This document shows positions 13,522-17,374 of a stretch of DNA of 17,374 nt, piece after piece (positions within the stretch are counted from its first letter, which is position 1; each line of letters opens with the position of its first letter). Both the position numbers and the translations under genes were made by a program. The notes beneath the pieces are model-generated. The model had not been told where the DNA came from, searched no databases, and saw only the letters and a program-made list of their open reading frames with translations. Source of the stretch: Christensenella sp. UBA6420 (GTDB lineage: Bacteria; Bacillota; Clostridia; Christensenellales; DTU072). The DNA is taken from positions 1 through 17,374 of the forward strand of contig DJPE01000081.1 in assembly GCA_002439705.1 (NCBI GenBank). Direction: 5' to 3'.

Positions 13522-15027
13522 TTATTCTTTCTCCGCCGCCGCTCTGCGTTCGTTGAGTTCTCTCGTAATGGTATCTTTCTTTTCGCCGACAAGGTCGTAG
13601 AAGAAGATAGGCACGGAGCAGAGAAGAAGACTTACGCCCGGTACTAAGGACACGAGCGAGAACATAGCGAGTCGCTGATTTACAGCAAGGTCGGTGGCTA
13701 TTACCACTGCACTCGAAGCGTATATATCGGTGGGGTTAAGGTTAATGGCAAGGTACATTACGATAATAAGCACGGTAGCGAGTGCGTTACCTAACTTATT
13801 TACGAAAGACTGACATGCAGAGCCTAAGGCGTTGTCGCGGAAGCCCGTTTTCCATTCCATATAGTCAAGGCAGTCGCCGACCATCGCGTAGCCCGTTACG
13901 TTCAGTACGCCTAAGGGGATACATTGTATGATGATGAAAGGTATGCAAGCGTAGAACAGTCCGCCGATATTCTTTACTATGCTTAACGCGCCGAAAAGGG
14001 TAGTTACGAGCCCCGCTATAAAGCCGCTTATACAGCTAACTATTACTATCTGCTTATAATTAAACTTTTTATAAAGTTTCGGCATTAAAAGCATCGCACC
14101 GAACATACCGACCGCGGAACAAACGGTAAAGATTATGTTCACTATCGTGATACTCGACTGAATGGCCGCGGTGGGGTTAGCGACGGTGGCAAGGTCGGGA
14201 CCTACGTAGAAAGCGTAGCGGGCGACGTGAATGGACGCTACCTGCATCATATATCTGCCTGCGGAGAGTATCCCCATAGTCACTACGAGCATAAGGGGAC
14301 GGCAGGCGAAAATTCTTTGAAGAGTTCTCGGTTCGCCTTCTTTACGAACCTTTTTCGGGATAGCGACTCTTTCTTTGACTTGGAAATAAGAATTTATGAA
14401 AAGGATAATGCCGCCGACAGCCGATATTACCGCCATAATAAGGTATTTTTCTTTGTCGAGAGCGATACCTTGTTTCGACGAAATCAAAGGAAGAACGAAA
14501 CCGAGTAAAGTAAAGATAGCCATCGGAATCGCGCTGCCGATACCGTTTAAGGTTCTGCCGAAAGAAATCGTGTTGGCTCTTTCGTTGGGGTTGGGGGTCA
14601 TAAGGTTAGGCATACTCCAGAAAGGAATATCGCTTATCGTGTAAGTCATTCCCCAGAAGACGTAGACGAAAGCGGCGTAAATCATATTGCCCGTCGAGCC
14701 GAAACCGGGGTCTACGAATAATAAACAGCTAAGGACCGCGATAGGCGCGGAAGTAAGCAGGATATAGGGACGAAGTTTTCCGAAACGGGAATCCACTTTG
14801 TCCACGATTATTCCCATAAGCGGGTCGTTAATCGCGTCCCATACTCTCGCAAACAGCATCAGCAAAAGCACAAACAATAGCGGCACTTGCAGTACGTTTA
14901 TGTAGAAGTCGGAAATGTAGCTCGACATAATGGCGTAAATCATTCCCTGTCCGAGCGCGGCTATTCCGAACGACCACAATTCCTTTTTCGGTACGTATTG
15001 TTGTTCCGTAACACTTGAAGTCTGCAT
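13522..15027 (-). CDS. GPH-family (glycoside-pentoside-hexuronide) cation symporter
   Basis: A 501-residue, about 12-helix secondary transporter of the MelB type. The signature between helices 2 and 3 is RVWDAINDPLMGIIVDK (61-77), with the cation/substrate-site acids D64 and D68, followed by SRFGKLRPYIL (80-90), the usual charged loop after it. A second cluster, MVGDCLDYMEWKTGFR near 395, is the conserved central motif DxxDYxEWKTG of GPH symporters. Members import oligosaccharides or glycosides with Na+ or H+; the substrate cannot be inferred because no glycosidase is adjacent. The start ATG 15027 has AAGGAG 9 nt upstream. It has its own promoter with a dyad over the -35 box, and is monocistronic. 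The charged tail NERRAAAEKE is normal for the group. Confidence 0.92.
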   Translation of the reverse strand: MQTSSVTEQQYVPKKELWSFGIAALGQGMIYAIMSSYISDFYINVLQVPLLFVLLLMLFARVWDAINDPLMGIIVDKVDSRFGKLRPYILLTSAPIAVLSCLLFVDPGFGSTGNMIYAAFVYVFWGMTYTISDIPFWSMPNLMTPNPNERANTISFGRTLNGIGSAIPMAIFTLLGFVLPLISSKQGIALDKEKYLIMAVISAVGGIILFINSYFQVKERVAIPKKVRKEGEPRTLQRIFACRPLMLVVTMGILSAGRYMMQVASIHVARYAFYVGPDLATVANPTAAIQSSITIVNIIFTVCSAVGMFGAMLLMPKLYKKFNYKQIVIVSCISGFIAGLVTTLFGALSIVKNIGGLFYACIPFIIIQCIPLGVLNVTGYAMVGDCLDYMEWKTGFRDNALGSACQSFVNKLGNALATVLIIVMYLAINLNPTDIYASSAVVIATDLAVNQRLAMFSLVSLVPGVSLLLCSVPIFFYDLVGEKKDTITRELNERRAAAEKE

Positions 15028-15076
15028 AGCGTATCACTCCTTTTTTACTATATAGCAAAAGTCGATAATTACGCTT

Positions 15077-15105
15077 ATTATACTATGAATATAAAAATCG
15101 GGCAA
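15077..15105 (-). promoter_or_regulatory. Promoter of the GPH transporter (TTGCCC-17-TATAAT)
   Basis: On the minus strand TTGCCC (15105-15100), a 17-nt spacer and a perfect TATAAT (15082-15077) are seen. Start of transcription would be near 15070, leaving a leader of about 43 nt with the AAGGAG site. The weak -35 box suggests activator dependence or low basal use. Confidence 0.65.
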
Positions 15106-15120
15106 GCAATTGTCTGCCCG
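15099..15120. promoter_or_regulatory. 22-bp dyad over the transporter -35 box (possible operator)
   Basis: CGGGCA (15099-15104) and TGCCCG (15115-15120) are inverted around a centre that itself contains the palindrome CAATTG. The dyad overlaps the -35 box of the GPH promoter, and its edge is 36 bp from the -35 of the divergent hydrolase promoter. That resembles LacI-type operators of sugar genes. On the minus strand it is followed by a T run, so a hairpin role in RNA is also possible. Confidence 0.5.
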
Positions 15121-15155
15121 TTACGGTTTTATCGGGTGAAAGGCGGCGTTCGGTG

Positions 15156-15183
15156 TTGACAAATAAAGTTTTTGTCGTAAAAT
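15156..15183 (+). promoter_or_regulatory. Promoter of the MBL/DUF2974 operon (TTGACA-16-TAAAAT)
   Basis: TTGACA (15156-15161) is a full -35 match. After 16 nt comes TAAAAT (15178-15183), five of six. Transcription would start near 15190, about 30 nt before the ATG, with AAGGGAG 6 nt from the start codon. Confidence 0.8.
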
Positions 15184-15220
15184 AGATATATATTAAAAGA
15201 TATAAATAAGGGAGAACGAG

Positions 15221-15925
15221 ATGAAACTTACCGTTTTGGGAAAATACGGACCGTACGGCAAACCCGGAGCGGGGGCGGCGAGCGGTTATTTAATAAGCGA
15301 CGGAAAATTTAAGATTTTATGCGATATGGGCAGCGGCGTTATGTCAAGGCTTTTGGCGACGACGGATATTACCGAACTTTCGGGAATATTCATTTCCCAC
15401 CTGCACTACGACCATACGTCCGATTTGTTGCCGTTCAGGTACCGTTTGGACGAGCTGAAACTGCCGATAAACGTTTATACCCATAAGGAAAAAAACAATC
15501 CATATTACGATTTACTTTTTAAGCATCCGTATATAAAAGTGATAAATATCGACGAAGATACCGTTCTTACCGTGGACGGAGTTAAGATGAGTTTCTATCC
15601 GATGAACCATCGTATGCCGGCGTACGGAATAAGATGCGACGGTAACGGCTCCGTGTTCTATACCGGCGACACTATGTTTACAGAAGAGATAATAAAGGGC
15701 GGCAAAGGTTGCGACATAGTCCTTGCCGACTGCTCCAAGCCCGACGTCTTTATAGGTGCGCATATGCAGGCTAAATACGCGTTTGAAATTCGTAATCGTA
15801 CGGGAGCGTTGGTAATAGCGACCCATCTTGCCCCTGACTTTTCGCCCGAAAACCTTTTTGCGGGAGCGGACGGAATAATAATTGCGGAAGAAGGCAGAAC
15901 TTACGACACGGAAAAACTTAAATGA
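15221..15925 (+). CDS. Metallo-beta-lactamase-fold hydrolase (RNase Z/YhfI-like)
   Basis: A 234-residue cytoplasmic metallohydrolase. The metal ligands are all visible: H60-L-H62-Y-D64-H65, then H130 (YPMNHRMPAYGI), D150 (VFYTGDT) and H202 (IATHLAP). The HLHYDHTSDL form and the short length place it nearer the RNase Z-like or phosphodiesterase-like branch than beta-lactamases or glyoxalases. It lacks the long flexible arm of true tRNase Z, so tRNA processing is not assured and the substrate may be a cyclic or phosphodiester compound. It has a strong promoter and AAGGGAG 6 nt before the ATG. Its stop overlaps the DUF2974 gene by 4 bp, so the two hydrolases are made together. Confidence 0.9.
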   Translation: MKLTVLGKYGPYGKPGAGAASGYLISDGKFKILCDMGSGVMSRLLATTDITELSGIFISHLHYDHTSDLLPFRYRLDELKLPINVYTHKEKNNPYYDLLFKHPYIKVINIDEDTVLTVDGVKMSFYPMNHRMPAYGIRCDGNGSVFYTGDTMFTEEIIKGGKGCDIVLADCSKPDVFIGAHMQAKYAFEIRNRTGALVIATHLAPDFSPENLFAGADGIIIAEEGRTYDTEKLK

Positions 15926-17109
15926 ACGACGAAAAACTGAATAAGAAACTTGAAAAATACCTTAGAAAAGGCAAATACAAAAAGTATCGCAAACTTAAAT
16001 ATAAAAGCGGCGGGTACTATAATATCCTGTCGTACATAACCGATTTTAAGTACTCCTTCGACGAAAAGCCCTTTACCGACGCCGACAGTCTTGTGCTTTG
16101 TCAGCTGGCGTATACCGATTTGTCGGACTTCAAGGGGAAGAAACTTTCCGAAGTCGCGGCAAACGTTACCGACTCGAAAAAGGTAGCGCCCTATTGTCAC
16201 GACGACTGTATGAGAGTAATAAACGCCCTGTCGGAATCGGAAAGATTAGGCGAAATAGTGGTTCTCGACGCGAGAGAAAAATTATCTAAGGAAGAAGACT
16301 GTCAATACGGAGTCACGCTGTTCGACTGCGGAAAGTTCCTTTATATGGCGTGCAGGGGTACGGACGACCATATGATAGGTTGGCTCGAAGACGTGGACTT
16401 GATAATTTTGCCCGAACTCCGTTCCCATACCCTTACTATCGAAGCTCTTAACGAGTACGGCAAACTCTACGAAAAACCCTTTATAGTGGGCGGACACTCG
16501 AAAGGCGGCAATATGGCTTTATATTCGTCCGCTTTCTGCGAGCCGTCGGTTCGGGACAGAATAATAAAAGTTTACGACCACGACGGGCCGGGACTTCTGC
16601 CGTCTACGTTTGAAAAAGACGGAATGAAAAATATAATAGACCGAGTGGACAAGACTTGTCCCGAATTAAGCGTATTCGGAATGATTATGCACGAAGGCAC
16701 GCCGTATAGGGTAATTTACTCTCATTGCTGCGATATTTACCAACATTACATACTGAATTGGCAGATAGAAAAGAGCGACGGCTCTTTCGTCAAGGCGGAA
16801 ATAACCGACCGCGTTTCCCGCGTTATCAGGATAGTGATAGAAATAGTTTTGCCCGCGATGACGGAAGAAGACAGGGTTCGTTTTCGTGCCTTTACCGCGA
16901 CGATACTCGACCGCGCGGGAATATTCGTTCTCGGCGACTTCTCTTTCGGCAGGATATTGAAACTTATCGGAAAAATGTTCGAGCAACCGTGGTCGGAACA
17001 AAAATTTATGTGGAAACTTTTAGGTAAAGTCCTTAAAGCTATCCCGAAAGCCGAAAAAGCGGCGAAAAAAGAAAAGAAAGAATATAAAAAGGCGAGAAGA
17101 GCGGCGTAA
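15922..17109 (+). CDS. DUF2974 (Mbeg1-like) alpha/beta hydrolase
   Basis: A 395-residue soluble protein of the lipase-like alpha/beta fold. The nucleophile elbow is VGGHSKGGNMA with S193, and the oxyanion-side strand is ACRGTDD (143-149). DHDGPG (219-224) follows the nucleophile in the way usual for this family and may hold the catalytic acid. Substrate is unknown; the family is often called Mbeg1-like and has no settled role. The N-terminus (first 30 residues) and the last 30 residues are strongly lysine-rich, ending EKKEYKKARRAA, which could bind membrane or nucleic acid. It starts inside the hydrolase stop (ATGA). Hairpin array C and a terminator close the operon. I saw no signal peptide or membrane helix. 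Confidence 0.88.
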   Translation: MNDEKLNKKLEKYLRKGKYKKYRKLKYKSGGYYNILSYITDFKYSFDEKPFTDADSLVLCQLAYTDLSDFKGKKLSEVAANVTDSKKVAPYCHDDCMRVINALSESERLGEIVVLDAREKLSKEEDCQYGVTLFDCGKFLYMACRGTDDHMIGWLEDVDLIILPELRSHTLTIEALNEYGKLYEKPFIVGGHSKGGNMALYSSAFCEPSVRDRIIKVYDHDGPGLLPSTFEKDGMKNIIDRVDKTCPELSVFGMIMHEGTPYRVIYSHCCDIYQHYILNWQIEKSDGSFVKAEITDRVSRVIRIVIEIVLPAMTEEDRVRFRAFTATILDRAGIFVLGDFSFGRILKLIGKMFEQPWSEQKFMWKLLGKVLKAIPKAEKAAKKEKKEYKKARRAA

Positions 17110-17131
17110 GACACGGAGATGAGTTATAAGT

Positions 17132-17261
17132 GCCCTTGCGGGCGTGAATTGCCACTGCGTGGCGTGAATTTCCGCCGTAGGCGAAGTGAAGTTGTCACAT
17201 AGTGACAGTGAAGAAGACTCACGGCAGTGAAGTTTCGAGTAAAACTCGAAGTTAAGGATAA
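17132..17261 (+). repeat. Mini-hairpin array C, downstream of DUF2974
   Basis: Six units: GCCC-TTGC-GGGC (17132-17143), GCCAC-TGC-GTGGC (17151-17163), TCCGCC-GTA-GGCGAA (17171-17185, one mismatch), TGTCAC-ATA-GTGACA (17193-17207), a degenerate unit (17215-17226), and TTCGAGT-AAA-ACTCGAA (17234-17250). All gaps are 7 nt: GTGAATT twice, GTGAAGT, GTGAAGA, GTGAAGT. It ends in GTTAAGGATAA (17251-17261), as in array A. The degenerate unit can only pair TCAC with GTGA of the next linker. Confidence 0.88.
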
Positions 17262-17270
17262 GTAATTAGA

Positions 17271-17301
17271 AAAGGATAGGAATTAGAGTCCTATCTTTTT
17301 T
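17271..17301 (+). terminator. Rho-independent terminator of the MBL/DUF2974 operon
   Basis: GATAGGA (17275-17281) pairs with TCCTATC (17289-17295) around a 7-nt loop. Flanking A and T runs extend the stem, ending in a run of six T. It lies 10 nt after the array C end motif. Confidence 0.88.
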
Positions 17302-17322
17302 CTTTACTCATACAGGCTTTTT

Positions 17323-17349
17323 ACTTTCTTTTCGGTGTGAAAAGAAAGT
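17323..17349. repeat. 11-bp perfect inverted repeat near the window end
   Basis: ACTTTCTTTTC and GAAAAGAAAGT flank a 5-nt centre, GGTGT. It is followed by AGCAAAGAAAC, giving a purine/pyrimidine-strand asymmetry unlike the hairpin arrays. There is no U tract after it. It may be the edge of a longer intergenic repeat that continues beyond the window. Confidence 0.6.
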
Positions 17350-17374
17350 AGCAAAGAAACACACAAGCCGCAAG

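Noticed and set aside
15028..15220. Riboswitch or T-box leader before the transporter or hydrolase gene
   Set aside because: The leaders are only about 30-45 nt from well-placed promoters, too short for known riboswitches.

Overview
The window looks like a chromosomal segment of an uncultured, probably gut-associated, Bacillota (Clostridia-like) bacterium. The pointers are strong GGAGG-type ribosome binding sites, TTGACA/TATAAT promoters, U-tract terminators, a type III glutamine synthetase, an EFR1-type flavodoxin-ferredoxin, a VTC-domain protein, a DUF6273/InlB-repeat lipoprotein and a DUF2974 hydrolase. No rRNA, tRNA, transposase, CRISPR or phage gene was seen.

Layout. (1) 1-809: the start of a minus-strand VTC polyphosphate-polymerase-like gene that runs off the left edge, preceded by the terminator of the next gene. 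(2) 810-3219: a large minus-strand lipoprotein gene divergent from a 70-residue XRE regulator. Their shared intergenic region holds two 17-bp inverted repeats, one lying exactly between the -35 and -10 boxes of the lipoprotein promoter. (3) 3241-3892: the C-terminal half of a histidine kinase, cut off at its H box, head-to-head with the next operon. (4) 3893-8048, plus strand: an SDR-type dehydrogenase/epimerase with a C-terminal zinc-ribbon-like extension, an EFR1 ferredoxin (4-bp overlap), then a response regulator/histidine kinase pair with its own promoter inside the end of the EFR1 gene. (5) 8075-9175, minus: an AI-2E family permease. (6) 9308-13141, plus: an unrecognised 318-residue protein, a HAD-IIA phosphatase and glutamine synthetase III, all overlapping and probably one operon. 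(7) 13142-13521: a 380-bp gap between convergent genes, filled with small hairpins and two terminators. (8) 13522-15027, minus: a GPH-family sugar/cation symporter. (9) 15221-17109, plus: a metallo-beta-lactamase-fold hydrolase and a DUF2974 alpha/beta hydrolase, overlapping by 4 bp.

The most unusual signal is a set of three mini-hairpin arrays, one behind each of glutamine synthetase, the GPH transporter and the DUF2974 gene. Each array is a string of five or six short, mutually different hairpins separated by a linker of exactly 7 nt (GTTAATT, GTGAATT or a close variant). Each ends in the motif GTTAAGGATAA (GTTATGGATAC in one) and is followed directly by a Rho-independent terminator. All three have the same polarity relative to their host gene, and hairpin types recur in different orders. 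I do not recognise this as a named element. It looks like a modular, transcribed 3'-UTR structure or a mobile palindromic repeat family.
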